Below, piece by piece: positions 52,969-61,999 of a stretch of DNA of 64,000 nucleotides. The stretch lies in assembly GCF_001418015.1 (NCBI RefSeq), contig NZ_LIQG01000015.1:185458-249457 (forward strand), read 5' to 3'. Every line of letters starts with the position of its first letter. The stretch's first letter is position 1. The notes under the pieces were generated by a model. That model was not told the origin of the DNA, searched no databases, and saw nothing but the letters and a program-made list of their open reading frames with translations. This DNA comes from Lacinutrix mariniflava. Lineage in GTDB: Bacteria > Bacteroidota > Bacteroidia > Flavobacteriales > Flavobacteriaceae. Both the position numbers and the translations under genes were made by a program.

Positions 52969-53667
52969 ATGAGTAAAGAAAAATTTAGTTGGAAAGGACT
53001 ATTCTTAAATGAAGAAGGAAACGAGAATAAAACTCCAGAAAGAGAAATGCCTAAAAGTAATGCTTCGTCAAATACTTTTCCAGAGTCAAAAAGCACGGTA
53101 GCTTCTTCAGCATCAAGGTTTCCAGAGTCTACAGCAAATGCAGTTGTTGGAGTTAATGATGCAGTGCTTCAAAAAATTATAGAAATGTATGAGTCTGGTT
53201 TCGAATCTTTAAATAAACCAGGATACGATTTTTATGAGTTTTTTAAAGCTATAAAAGCCGTAGGAAGTAATGATCCTTCTATTTATAAAATGGCTTTAAC
53301 TATGGCATCTAGTGTAGATGAAAGCGTTTCTAAAGCTTCATTATTAAAGCAAGCCGATTTTTATATAGAAGAAATAGAAAAAGTACATAAAAAATATAAA
53401 ATACAAGGCGCTGCAAAAAAAGATCAAATATTAGGAAGCCAAAAAGCAGAAAAAAGCACTTTGACTACTGAGATTTCGTCTTTAGAAAAACAGTTAATGG
53501 AAATTCAGCATCAAATAAGTACTAAGAAAAATCAATTGCAAGCCATCACTTCAAATAGTAGTGATGTTATCGATATAGACCAAAAAATCATGGCAAATGA
53601 TACAGCCAAATCAAAAATATTAGAAACAATACTTCAGGTTGTAGATGGTATTAAAAACAACTTATAA
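52969..53667 (+). CDS. Coiled-coil cytoplasmic protein of the AAA/ABC cluster
   Basis: A 232-aa soluble protein. An N-terminal low-complexity region rich in Ser, Asn and Pro (about 15-60, two copies of a FPES motif) precedes a helical domain (about 66-145) and a coiled coil (about 150-205, KSTLTTEISSLEKQLMEIQHQISTKKNQL). No catalytic motif or family recognised. The gene for the membrane coiled-coil protein starts 4 nt after its stop, so the two are likely made together and may interact through their coiled coils. Confidence 0.72.
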   Translation: MSKEKFSWKGLFLNEEGNENKTPEREMPKSNASSNTFPESKSTVASSASRFPESTANAVVGVNDAVLQKIIEMYESGFESLNKPGYDFYEFFKAIKAVGSNDPSIYKMALTMASSVDESVSKASLLKQADFYIEEIEKVHKKYKIQGAAKKDQILGSQKAEKSTLTTEISSLEKQLMEIQHQISTKKNQLQAITSNSSDVIDIDQKIMANDTAKSKILETILQVVDGIKNNL

Positions 53668-53671
53668 ATAG

Positions 53672-54793
53672 ATGGATTTAAAAGAATCAAAAAAACATGT
53701 ACTCGATTTACCTATTCTAAAACATTTTGATGATGAGAAAGGTGAAATTTCATTAAATCCTAACAAGTGGAGAAATGGAGAAAAAGGACTTAATTCATTA
53801 CTTAAAATAGCATTATTTGCTGGGTTAGGTTATGCAGCTTGGGTTTATGTATTACCACCTTTATTTACTGCTTTAGGACAAATTATAGCACTTGCAGGTG
53901 TTGCGGTATTTCTTGTCTTTTTTATACTAATGTTACCTGTAATTTTTAAAGGACTAAAACGTTTAACTAGATTTTTACATAAATCATTAATAAAACATGA
54001 TCCTTTTGGAGAATTAGAAGAGCAAAAGCAAAAAATGTTTAAAAACAGAAAAGTTTTTAAAGATGCAAAGGCTAAAATAAAAGCCTTAAAAAATAATATG
54101 GAATCAGAATCTTATAAAGCAGAAAAAGAAGCTAAAGATTTTCAAGACCAAGTATTAGCGTTACAAAAGCATGCTCAAAAAATTAAAGATAAAATGGAAG
54201 CTATAGTTGCCGAAAAAGGTAGCGCTGGTAGAGATACAGACGACTATGTAGAACTGCACAGTATGTTAGCCAAAAAATTATCGCAATCACAACGTATTAC
54301 GCACCAATTAACACAAAGCAAAAGTTTTATCCAGAAATATGGAAGTAGAGCGGTGGTAATGGGTAAACTAGATAGAAAATTAACATTAGCAGGTACTGCA
54401 ATAGATATTAAAATATCAGATTTTGAAGTTACCATAAGTATGTTAGAAAAGGAATATCAGTTTGCCAAAACAGCTAAGGCAGCAACAGATGGTGCTAAAT
54501 CTGCAATGCATTTTACAAAGGATTGGGAGTTAGAATATGCTTTAGATGTTATTACAGAAACTATTGCTATTGATATTGCAAAAACACAAGAAAACTTATC
54601 AGACATAGATATGTTAACCTCTAAGTATGATGTTGATAGTGATGAGCTGTATGCTCAGTTAGATACGCTTGCAGATAAAATTAAAACAGGTAAAGATCTA
54701 ATACCAGAATCAAAAAAATACACTAATCCAAGTTACAAGCTTACTCAAGAGGATAAACAAGCAAGTGGTGGTTTTGGTAACATGTTCGAATAA
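53672..54793 (+). CDS. Membrane-anchored coiled-coil protein of the AAA/ABC cluster
   Basis: A 373-aa protein. Residues 1-40 are soluble, about 44-100 hold two membrane helices (LLKIALFAGLGYAAWVYVLPP, ALAGVAVFLVFFILMLPVIF), and the rest is a long helical region with coiled coils (about 115-190 and 225-320, RKVFKDAKAKIKALKNNMES). The C-terminal tail ends GFGNMFE. The long cytoplasmic helices recall PspA-like or other membrane-remodelling proteins, but there is no clear homology. Tightly linked to the previous gene and 22 nt before the SBP-OmpA gene. Confidence 0.72.
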   Translation: MDLKESKKHVLDLPILKHFDDEKGEISLNPNKWRNGEKGLNSLLKIALFAGLGYAAWVYVLPPLFTALGQIIALAGVAVFLVFFILMLPVIFKGLKRLTRFLHKSLIKHDPFGELEEQKQKMFKNRKVFKDAKAKIKALKNNMESESYKAEKEAKDFQDQVLALQKHAQKIKDKMEAIVAEKGSAGRDTDDYVELHSMLAKKLSQSQRITHQLTQSKSFIQKYGSRAVVMGKLDRKLTLAGTAIDIKISDFEVTISMLEKEYQFAKTAKAATDGAKSAMHFTKDWELEYALDVITETIAIDIAKTQENLSDIDMLTSKYDVDSDELYAQLDTLADKIKTGKDLIPESKKYTNPSYKLTQEDKQASGGFGNMFE

Positions 54794-54815
54794 TTATTAA
54801 AATAGAAAAATAAAA

Positions 54816-56630
54816 ATGGGAAAAATTTTACGCACTTCAAAACTTACAACATTATCAGAGTTGATAATTGTAATTATATTATTAGGAGGTATACTAGGAG
54901 CCGTTTATTACTTTGCGCCAGGACTTAGGGTAGGTGAGGCTAAGCAACTAGAAGAATTAAATATTGATAAAAATGAAGTTAACAATGTAATAACTTCAGA
55001 TAAATTAGGATTACCATCTACCTCACTTTCAAGTGAAGTAAAAAACAATCCAAAAGTAAGAATTGCAGCATATGCTTGGAATGCGCAATCTGGTATTATT
55101 GTATCTAATGGAGGTCCTAAAACCACTAAAGGATCATTAATGGAACAAAATGGTGTTAATTTAGAAATTATTCGTCAAGATTGGCTTTCTGAATTAAGAA
55201 ACATGCAAATGAAATTTATTGAAGAATTTGATAGAGGAGAAGAATTTCCTGATTCAGATAAAAGTGCATTTGCTATTATGATGATGGGTGATGGTGCTCC
55301 TTTTTATATTAGTACTATGCAACAGGCTTTAGACGATAAATTTGGTAAAGATAAATACCATGTACAGGTTGTTGGTGCAGTTGGTCTTAGTTATGGTGAA
55401 GATAAATTAATAGGACCACCAAGTTGGAAAGTAGATCCTAAAAGTATGAAAGGTGCTCTAATTTCTACCGTATTAGGTGATGGTGATTGGGTAACTGCTT
55501 TAAACTATGCTTTTGCAAATGGGTTAAAAGTAAATCCAGATTCAAATACGTATGATCCAGATGCAGTTAATTTTTATCCTTCTCAGGATGATGATTATAT
55601 AAAATCAGCCGAAGAGTTAATTAAATCTCAAAAAGCAGGTTGGACAGTGCCTTTAAAAGAAGTTAAAAATGGTAAACTTACAGGTAAGATTATCAATAAG
55701 AAAATAGATGGTTGTGCAACTTGGACTCCAGGTGATAAAATGGTTTTTGATGAGTTAAGTGGATTTACAGATATTATTTCAACCAAAGAATTTAACAATC
55801 AAATGGCGACAACAGTTATTGCTGTTAAAGAATGGTCTATTAAGCACCCGAAAATTGTTAGTAACATATTAAAATCTGCATTAACGGCATCAAACCAAAT
55901 GAAACAGTATGATGATTGGAGTGTAAGAGCTTCAGAGGCTGTAGCAGAAACTTACGACCTAGAGAACGCTAAATATTGGTATGATATGTTTAAAGGTCAA
56001 ACAGGAACAAAAAATGGTATAGATTATAACATGGGAGGTTCTAGAGTCTTTAATTATGCAGATGTAATGCAGTATTATGGTATTTCTGATGGAACAAACC
56101 GTTATAAAGCAGTTTATAACCAAGTATCTTCTTACTTAAGCGAATTAAATCCGTTTGGTTTTAACGAATCTGTTAAAAGAATTGTGCCTTATGATGAAGC
56201 TGTAAATTTATACTTTTTAAAGAATATAAATGATATTGATGCAGGTTCTGCTTATAAAGCAGATTACTCAAAAACAGCAGATAAAGTAGTTGCTTCTGGA
56301 GAGTGGAATATTAATTTTGATACCGGTAGTGCTAATGTTTCAAGCTCATCTGCAAGTACATTAGAAAATATTTATAATTTACTAATACAAGCTGAGGATA
56401 CTAAATTAAAATTAGAAGGACATACAGATAATACAGGTTCTTCTGAAGCTAATTACGATTTATCTCAACGTCGTGCACAAGCAATAGTTACTTTCTTAAG
56501 AGGAAAAGGAATTCCTCAGTCTAGATTTCAAAGTGTAATTGGTAAAGGTGAAGATTCTCCAATATCAAGTAACAGTACTAACACTGGTAGAGCTAAAAAT
56601 AGACGTGTAGTAATTGCGCTATTAAAGTAA
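54816..56630 (+). CDS. Membrane-anchored substrate-binding protein fused to an OmpA domain
   Basis: A 604-aa protein. Residues about 15-35 form a signal-anchor helix. Residues about 55-480 look like a periplasmic substrate-binding domain of the NMT1/SsuA type (IAAYAWNAQSGIIVSNGG, then EIIRQDWLSELRN, VIAVKEWSIKHPKIVSNILKSAL). The last 115 residues are an OmpA-like peptidoglycan-binding domain (INFDTGSANVSSSS, KLKLEGHTDNTGSSEANYDLSQRRAQ read in parts, GRAKNRRVVIAL) with the conserved Asp and Arg. An SBP tethered to the inner membrane and to peptidoglycan is unusual. The adjacent NitT/TauT-type permease and ATPase genes are its expected partners. Ligand unknown. Confidence 0.85.
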   Translation: MGKILRTSKLTTLSELIIVIILLGGILGAVYYFAPGLRVGEAKQLEELNIDKNEVNNVITSDKLGLPSTSLSSEVKNNPKVRIAAYAWNAQSGIIVSNGGPKTTKGSLMEQNGVNLEIIRQDWLSELRNMQMKFIEEFDRGEEFPDSDKSAFAIMMMGDGAPFYISTMQQALDDKFGKDKYHVQVVGAVGLSYGEDKLIGPPSWKVDPKSMKGALISTVLGDGDWVTALNYAFANGLKVNPDSNTYDPDAVNFYPSQDDDYIKSAEELIKSQKAGWTVPLKEVKNGKLTGKIINKKIDGCATWTPGDKMVFDELSGFTDIISTKEFNNQMATTVIAVKEWSIKHPKIVSNILKSALTASNQMKQYDDWSVRASEAVAETYDLENAKYWYDMFKGQTGTKNGIDYNMGGSRVFNYADVMQYYGISDGTNRYKAVYNQVSSYLSELNPFGFNESVKRIVPYDEAVNLYFLKNINDIDAGSAYKADYSKTADKVVASGEWNINFDTGSANVSSSSASTLENIYNLLIQAEDTKLKLEGHTDNTGSSEANYDLSQRRAQAIVTFLRGKGIPQSRFQSVIGKGEDSPISSNSTNTGRAKNRRVVIALLK

Positions 56631-56723
56631 TCATAATATAAAAGAGAGGATGTGTAGCAGAAATTAAAGTTTTTGTTACACAGCTTTCTTTAATTTAACT
56701 ATTCTTACAAAAACAAAAAGCTT

Positions 56724-57494
56724 GTGAAATTATTATTTAAACCTTTCGAAAAAGTTAGTAAAAACACGCGACTTCTTATTGTATTGTTTTGGGTAGTATT
56801 AGTTGTTACTTTCTGGTTTATATCCAGTATGGGAGAAAGACATTTATTTCCATCGCCTCAACAGGTTTTTACTGGTTTTTCAGAACTTTATAATGAAGGT
56901 CTAGTCGTTCATGTTGCTAGTTCTTTATTTTTATGCCTAAAAGCCATAATAATAGCGGTGATTATTTCTCTAATATTTGCTTATTTATCCACTATACCAG
57001 TTATTAAGCCATTAGCAAATACATTAAGTAAACTAAGATATTTACCATTAACAGGAATTACGTTTTACTTAACTATTTTAATTAATGACGCTAGAACAAT
57101 GCAAGTTTGGGTGTTGGTTGTTTTTATGAGTACGTATCTTACCACATCATTATTGAGTATGGTAAGCGCTATACCTCAAGAAGAATTCGATCATGCACGC
57201 TCTTTACAATGTAAACGTTGGGAAGTCCTTTGGGAGGTTGTTATAAAAGGTAGAGTAGACCATGTAATAGAAGTTATTAGACAGAATTTAGCTATTGTCT
57301 GGATGATGTTGGTAACAGTAGAATCTATTCTTGTTGCTGCAGGTGGTTTAGGTTTTTTAATAAAAAACTCAGATAAATTCATGAACCATGGTAGAATTAT
57401 TGCGCTGCAAATTGTAATACTCTTTGTTGGTTTATCGATTGACTTTATATTAAATTATTTAAGAAAAACATTCTTTAGATATTCTAAAATTTAA
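56724..57494 (+). CDS. ABC transporter permease (NitT/TauT type)
   Basis: A 256-aa inner membrane permease with about six helices. The cytoplasmic EAA-type loop EEFDHARSLQCKRWEVLWEVVI lies near residues 152-173 and the following segment (VTVESILVAAGGLGFLIKNS) fits the BPD_transp_1/SsuC family. It starts at GTG 56724 (no ATG fits the N-terminus). The ATPase gene follows after 4 nt. It should form the membrane channel for the ligand of the SBP-OmpA protein. Confidence 0.87.
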   Translation: MKLLFKPFEKVSKNTRLLIVLFWVVLVVTFWFISSMGERHLFPSPQQVFTGFSELYNEGLVVHVASSLFLCLKAIIIAVIISLIFAYLSTIPVIKPLANTLSKLRYLPLTGITFYLTILINDARTMQVWVLVVFMSTYLTTSLLSMVSAIPQEEFDHARSLQCKRWEVLWEVVIKGRVDHVIEVIRQNLAIVWMMLVTVESILVAAGGLGFLIKNSDKFMNHGRIIALQIVILFVGLSIDFILNYLRKTFFRYSKI

Positions 57495-57498
57495 TTAA

Positions 57499-58326
57499 AT
57501 GACATACAGTACAGAAAACACTTTATTATATGTAGAGGATTTGAGCGTATCTTATGGAGATAAGACCGTTATAAAAGATATCAACTTTGTTGAAAAAGAT
57601 GTCATAAGAACTGGTAATGTTACAGGGCAAGTTATTGCTTTTGTTGGACGTTCCGGACGTGGTAAATCGACATTATTTAGAGCTTTAACTGGTTTGGTAA
57701 AACCAAGTTCAGGAAAAGTTTTAATAGCAGATACAACCACAGGTATTGATAACGATGCAAAAGTTGTAAATGAAGGAGATATTGGTTTTGTAGATCAAAA
57801 ATATACTTTGTTTAGAAATAAAACAGTCTCTCAAGCACTCATGTTTGCTTTGCGTAATAAAGAAATTACAAAGGAGGAAAAAGAAGTTAAAATAAAAGAA
57901 TATTTACACCAATGGGGACTTGAAAAGGTTAAAGATCAATATCCTAATGAGTTGTCTGGTGGTCAGCGTCAGCGAACTGCGATTATAGAACAAATATTCT
58001 GTTCAGGTCATTATATGGTTTTAGACGAGCCTTTTTCAGGTTTAGATGTAGGTAACATACAGGATGTAAAAGATGCTTTTAACTTAATGACTGCTAGTCA
58101 TGAATTTAATACTATCATTTACTCAACACACGATATAGAATTGGCAGTTGAACTAGCAGATAGTATTTATGTTATAGGATATCCTAGTATAGAAGGCAAA
58201 TTAGCCGATTATGGTACAATTGTTAAGCATATAGATATGAAAGAAATTGGACTGGCTTGGAAAGATTTTGGATTAGATCATATGGAGGTTGTAAAACAAA
58301 TAAAAGCAGCTATGCTTAGTTCTTAA
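57499..58326 (+). CDS. ABC transporter ATP-binding protein
   Basis: A 275-aa ABC ATPase with Walker A GRSGRGKST near residues 50-58, Q-loop FVDQKYTLFRNKTV, signature LSGGQRQR near 152-159, Walker B YMVLDEPFSGLD near 173-184 and the switch His in YSTHD. It has a C-terminal extension of about 50 residues. Together with the permease and the SBP-OmpA protein it makes an importer-like set. Last gene of the cluster; a terminator follows. Confidence 0.9.
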   Translation: MTYSTENTLLYVEDLSVSYGDKTVIKDINFVEKDVIRTGNVTGQVIAFVGRSGRGKSTLFRALTGLVKPSSGKVLIADTTTGIDNDAKVVNEGDIGFVDQKYTLFRNKTVSQALMFALRNKEITKEEKEVKIKEYLHQWGLEKVKDQYPNELSGGQRQRTAIIEQIFCSGHYMVLDEPFSGLDVGNIQDVKDAFNLMTASHEFNTIIYSTHDIELAVELADSIYVIGYPSIEGKLADYGTIVKHIDMKEIGLAWKDFGLDHMEVVKQIKAAMLSS

Positions 58327-58351
58327 AAGAAAACGTATAAATTTTATAAAG

Positions 58352-58376
58352 AAACTCCTGAGAAGGAGTTTTTTTG
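58352..58376 (+). terminator. Rho-independent terminator
   Basis: A perfect 8-bp stem AAACTCCT/AGGAGTTT with a GAGA loop followed by Ts, 26 nt after the ABC ATPase gene. Confidence 0.85.
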
Positions 58377-58524
58377 TTTTAGGCTATACTATGACTTCTA
58401 CTTCTTAAAATCTATTAACTAAATTAGGTAGAAAGAGCTTATTTAATGGTACTTTTTTTGTGAAGTGCCTAACTGTTTTTGTTTTAATGGAAAATAATAA
58501 TATTTTTATAAATACACATACATT

Positions 58525-58556
58525 ATATTCCATGGAGAATATTTTTTTTATATTTG
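58525..58556 (+). promoter_or_regulatory. Promoter with inverted repeat upstream of the FMN reductase-marR pair
   Basis: ATATTC-CATGGA-GAATAT (58525-58542) is a perfect 6-bp inverted repeat with a 6-nt spacer, followed by an exact -7 box TATATTTG at 58549-58556, 20 nt before the first start codon. The layout suits autoregulation by the MarR protein encoded in the operon. Confidence 0.5.
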
Positions 58557-58576
58557 ATATACTCTAAATTATTATT

Positions 58577-59107
58577 ATGAAAAACATTTTAGCATTCGCA
58601 GGTAGTAACAGTAAAACCTCAATAAATAAACAATTAGCAACTTTTGCAGGTGCTTCAATTGAAGGCGCTAATTTAACTATTTTAGATCTTAACGATTTCA
58701 ATTTACCACTTTACGGTATTGATTTAGAAAACGAAAAAGGGATTCCGAAGGATGCAGAAACTTTTTTAGATTATATTAAAAGTTCAGATGGTATAATTTT
58801 ATCTCTAGCAGAGCATAACGGAGCCTACGCAACCGTTTTTAAAAACCTATTAGATTGGTTATCTCGTATCGATGGTAAATTATGGAATGATAAACCAATG
58901 CTTTTAATGGCAACTTCGCCAGGAGGAAGAGGAGGACAATCAGTTTTAGAAATAGCAAAAGAGAGATTTCCTAGGCATAATGCTAATATTGTATCTACTT
59001 TCTCTTTACCGTCATTTAATGATAATTTTTCAGAAGAAGGTATTAAAGACGAGACGTTAAATAAAGCATTAAATCAAGCAATCAAAACTTTCAAAGACAA
59101 TATATAA
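58577..59107 (+). CDS. NAD(P)H-dependent FMN reductase family protein
   Basis: A 176-aa flavodoxin-like oxidoreductase (FMN_red/ChrR-type). GSNSKTSINKQLA near residues 9-21 binds FMN phosphate, and LLMATSPGGRGGQSVLE near 112-128 is the second flavin loop. Such enzymes reduce quinones, azo compounds, chromate or flavin itself. Its stop overlaps by one base the ATG of the marR gene, so they form an operon with the promoter just upstream. A role in response to electrophiles or quinones is inferred. Confidence 0.87.
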   Translation: MKNILAFAGSNSKTSINKQLATFAGASIEGANLTILDLNDFNLPLYGIDLENEKGIPKDAETFLDYIKSSDGIILSLAEHNGAYATVFKNLLDWLSRIDGKLWNDKPMLLMATSPGGRGGQSVLEIAKERFPRHNANIVSTFSLPSFNDNFSEEGIKDETLNKALNQAIKTFKDNI

Positions 59108-59544
59108 TGGGAGATATTTCAAAAGAAATAGAATCTACTTTTCCATCTAACGATTTAAAAGCATATATAAATATATTGTTTACAGCAAGTTGGATTAATG
59201 GTAATCAATTAGAATTTTTTAAACCTTATAATATTTCGCCGCAGCAATACAATATTTTAAGAATTTTAAGAGGAGCAAATGAACCTATTAGTGTTCAAAC
59301 CGTTAAAAATAGGATGGTACAGCGTTCTCCTAACGTTACTAGATTAATGGATAAGTTGTGCGCGAAACAATTAATTGGTAGAATACCGAGTAAAGACGAT
59401 AGAAGAGTAGTAAACATTGTTATAACAGAAAACGGTTTGAAATTATTATCTAAAATTGATGATAAGTGGGATCCAAAATTACTTAAAAATTTAAGTGAAG
59501 AGGAAGCCGAGCAGTTAAGCGAATTGTTAGATAAAATTAGATAA
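59107..59544 (+). CDS. MarR family transcriptional regulator
   Basis: A 145-aa winged-helix regulator with the MarR layout: dimerisation helices, ISPQQYNILRILRGA near residues 45-59, recognition-helix region RSPNVTRLMDKLCAKQLIGR near 77-96, and the wing SKDDRRVVNIVIT. It shares its first base with the end of the FMN reductase stop. It probably represses its own operon and perhaps the nearby pirin and MFS genes; the likely operator lies at 58525. Confidence 0.9.
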   Translation: MGDISKEIESTFPSNDLKAYINILFTASWINGNQLEFFKPYNISPQQYNILRILRGANEPISVQTVKNRMVQRSPNVTRLMDKLCAKQLIGRIPSKDDRRVVNIVITENGLKLLSKIDDKWDPKLLKNLSEEEAEQLSELLDKIR

Positions 59545-59603
59545 TTTAAAATTATTAGAGATTAGGTAAATGCCTTTTCTTAGATTATTAATATATAAGT
59601 AAA

Positions 59604-60326
59604 ATGAAGACAATAGTACACAAAGCAGATGCTCGAGGTTTCGCAGATTACGGTTGGTTGCAAGCAAATCACTCTTTTAGTTTTGCTAATTTTCATAATC
59701 CAAATAAAATGCAATTTGGAGCTTTAAGAGTTTTAAATGATGATACCATAGCTCCTAAAATGGGCTTTAGTACTCATGCTCATGATAATATGGAGATTAT
59801 TACCATTCCATTAAAGGGAGAGTTAAAACATAAAGACTCTATGGCTAATTCATGGTTAACTGTAAAGGAAAACGAAGTTCAAGTAATGTCCGCTGGTTCA
59901 GGATTAGAACATTCTGAAATTAATGGTTCTTTAGAAGCACATTTAAGCTTGTTTCAAATATGGATTATACCAAACAAAGAAAATGTTTCTCCTAGATACG
60001 ATCAGAAAAATTTTGAAATCGAGGGTAGAAAAAATAAACTACAAATATTAGTGTCTTCTATAGATGAAGATTTCGACGGAAGTTTAAAAATTCATCAAGA
60101 TGCTATAATTTCTAGAATAGATTTAAGTAAAGATGAAAACTTCATATATAATATTAAAAGTAGCACTCATGGTGTTTATGTCATGAATATTGATGGAGAA
60201 GTGGAAATAAACTCAGAAAATTTAAAGATACGAGATGCCATCGGAGTGTCAGAAGTCGAAAGTTTTGAAATAAAATCTAAAGAAGATTCCAAAATACTGT
60301 TTATTGAAGTTCCTATGCATTTGTAA
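59604..60326 (+). CDS. Pirin family protein
   Basis: A 240-aa bicupin with pirin hallmarks. The metal ligands His58 and His60 in THAHDN and His103 and Glu105 in LEHSEIN correspond to the known pirin Fe site. Bacterial pirins such as YhhW cleave quercetin in vitro; the real substrate is unknown. It lies 59 nt after marR on the same strand and may belong to the same stress-related unit. Confidence 0.9.
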   Translation: MKTIVHKADARGFADYGWLQANHSFSFANFHNPNKMQFGALRVLNDDTIAPKMGFSTHAHDNMEIITIPLKGELKHKDSMANSWLTVKENEVQVMSAGSGLEHSEINGSLEAHLSLFQIWIIPNKENVSPRYDQKNFEIEGRKNKLQILVSSIDEDFDGSLKIHQDAIISRIDLSKDENFIYNIKSSTHGVYVMNIDGEVEINSENLKIRDAIGVSEVESFEIKSKEDSKILFIEVPMHL

Positions 60327-60347
60327 TAAAATAGGGCAAAAGTAATT

Positions 60348-61511
60348 TTAAGAAGGTGTTTTTATCCTGCGTTTTCTAATAAAAATAAGAGTAACCGCAA
60401 TCAATACACCAATTCCTGCCATAGCTGCTCCAACCCAATCTGCAGAAGTATAGCCAAGTCCCATTGCAATTGGTATGCCTGCAAAATATGCACCACTGGC
60501 ATTTCCTATATTAAAAGCACTTTGATTAAGTGAAGAACCTAAGGTTTCAGATCCTTTTGAAGCCTTAATTATTAGTAATTGTATAGGAGTTGATATGGAA
60601 AACGATACAAGGCCAATAATAAAAGTCATTACTAAAATAAATATTTTATTAGATGCTAAATAAGTATTTAAAACTAGGCATAATGCCATGGTAGAAAGTA
60701 CTAGTGTAACAGCGTAAAGCGGTGAGTATTTTTCAACTAATTTTGCACCTAAAAAATTACCAATAACCATTCCTAAACCAGCGAGAACCATAGCATAAGT
60801 AACCATGCTACTTGGGTGTCCTGCAACGTCTGTAATTAAAGGAGCGATGTAACTATACCATGCAAAAAAGCCACCAGTTCCTATGGTTGTTAGCAAAATA
60901 ATTAACCAAAGTTCTGCTCGTTTAAAGATTTTAAATTCGCTTAAAAAACTGGTTTCTGATGACTTTTTTATTTGTGGCATCCAAAATTTGACGCTTAAAA
61001 CCGCTAATACGCCAACAGCACCAACCATTAAAAAAGAAATGCTCCAATTAAAATTTTTACCTAAATAAGTCCCTAGTGGAACGCCTAGAAGATTAGCAAA
61101 CGTTAAACCACTAAACATAATAGCAATGCCTTGTGCTTCTTTTCCTTGTTTAGAAAGTTTTCCTGCCACAACAGCACCAATACCAAAAAAAGCACCATGT
61201 GGTAAACCAGATAAAAATCTTAGAATAATAAAAGAATTATAACCAGTTGCAAAGGCAGATAAAGTATTAAAAACGGTAAACCATAACATTAACCATAAAA
61301 GCACTTTATGAACTGGAAACTTACTTCCAAAACCAGTTAAAGTTGGTGCTCCTACAACAACTCCTAAGGCATAGGCAGATATAAAATGCCCAGCTACAGG
61401 TATGCTAACATTAAACGCATTAGCAACATCTGGTAATATTCCCATAATTACAAACTCAGTAAGACCAATTCCAAATCCTCCAATAGCTAGAGACAGTAAA
61501 GCTTTATTCAT
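60348..61511 (-). CDS. MFS transporter, DHA1/AraJ-like
   Basis: A 387-aa exporter with 12 predicted helices. It opens MNKALLSLAIGGFGIGLTEFVIMG, the conserved start of AraJ/YdhP-like DHA1 transporters, and the LPHGAFFGIGAVVAG motif lies near residue 95. I prefer ATG 61511; the frame is open to ATG 61544 but that would add 11 residues that overlap the promoter box. It converges with the pirin gene at 21 nt. Substrate unknown; arabinose or drug export are the family's usual labels. Confidence 0.9.
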   Translation of the reverse strand: MNKALLSLAIGGFGIGLTEFVIMGILPDVANAFNVSIPVAGHFISAYALGVVVGAPTLTGFGSKFPVHKVLLWLMLWFTVFNTLSAFATGYNSFIILRFLSGLPHGAFFGIGAVVAGKLSKQGKEAQGIAIMFSGLTFANLLGVPLGTYLGKNFNWSISFLMVGAVGVLAVLSVKFWMPQIKKSSETSFLSEFKIFKRAELWLIILLTTIGTGGFFAWYSYIAPLITDVAGHPSSMVTYAMVLAGLGMVIGNFLGAKLVEKYSPLYAVTLVLSTMALCLVLNTYLASNKIFILVMTFIIGLVSFSISTPIQLLIIKASKGSETLGSSLNQSAFNIGNASGAYFAGIPIAMGLGYTSADWVGAAMAGIGVLIAVTLIFIRKRRIKTPS

Positions 61512-61548
61512 TAAATACGCGTTTGATATGTGATAATAATACAAACCG

Positions 61549-61556
61549 CAAAAATA
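61549..61556 (-). promoter_or_regulatory. Putative -7 box of the MFS gene
   Basis: On the minus strand this reads TATTTTTG, an exact TAnnTTTG match, 37 nt before ATG 61511. A TTTG lies 15 nt further upstream. It supports the shorter start of the MFS protein. The rest of the 305-nt gap shows no other feature besides a near-match GATATTTG about 25 nt before the CAL67264 gene. Confidence 0.45.
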
Positions 61557-61816
61557 GGGCTACACAGTAATCAAAGACAATTAATAATATTAATAAAAAG
61601 TTAATTAAGAAGATATAGATAAAAGGTAGTATTTGTTATTAAATTCATAAAATGAATAGTTAAAGCTCACTTAAACAAAGAATACTTAAAGGTGTTCTCT
61701 AAATTATTCTGTAATACTATGTTTAAAAGACTACTTATAAAAAACACCATAATATAAGAGGTTTATTTTTCTAAAATTAACGATATTTGTAATTCCCTTT
61801 AAAAAAGACGATAATT

Positions 61817-61999
61817 ATGGCAATGAACAAAAATACTGTGCTGGCTTGGGCTACCACAATAATGATAATAGTAGGTTTAGGATTAATAGCAATGGGCGCT
61901 TTTAAGTACGAAGAAGTTGCTGGTTGGGGCTTTGCAGCTGTTGGTGTAGGCTTTTTTGCTATTGCATGGGTTTTTAATGCTTTAAAAGGAAGAGTTTAA
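61817..61999 (+). CDS. CAL67264 family small membrane protein
   Basis: A 60-aa protein with two hydrophobic helices (about residues 8-28 and 33-54). The sequence WATTIMIIVGLGLIAMGAF and GWGFAAVGVGFFAIAWVFN is what I know from the short flavobacterial membrane protein family named after CAL67264. No function is known. It is well expressed-looking in codon use but otherwise without partners; its stop lies in the first copy of a local duplication. Confidence 0.82.
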   Translation: MAMNKNTVLAWATTIMIIVGLGLIAMGAFKYEEVAGWGFAAVGVGFFAIAWVFNALKGRV

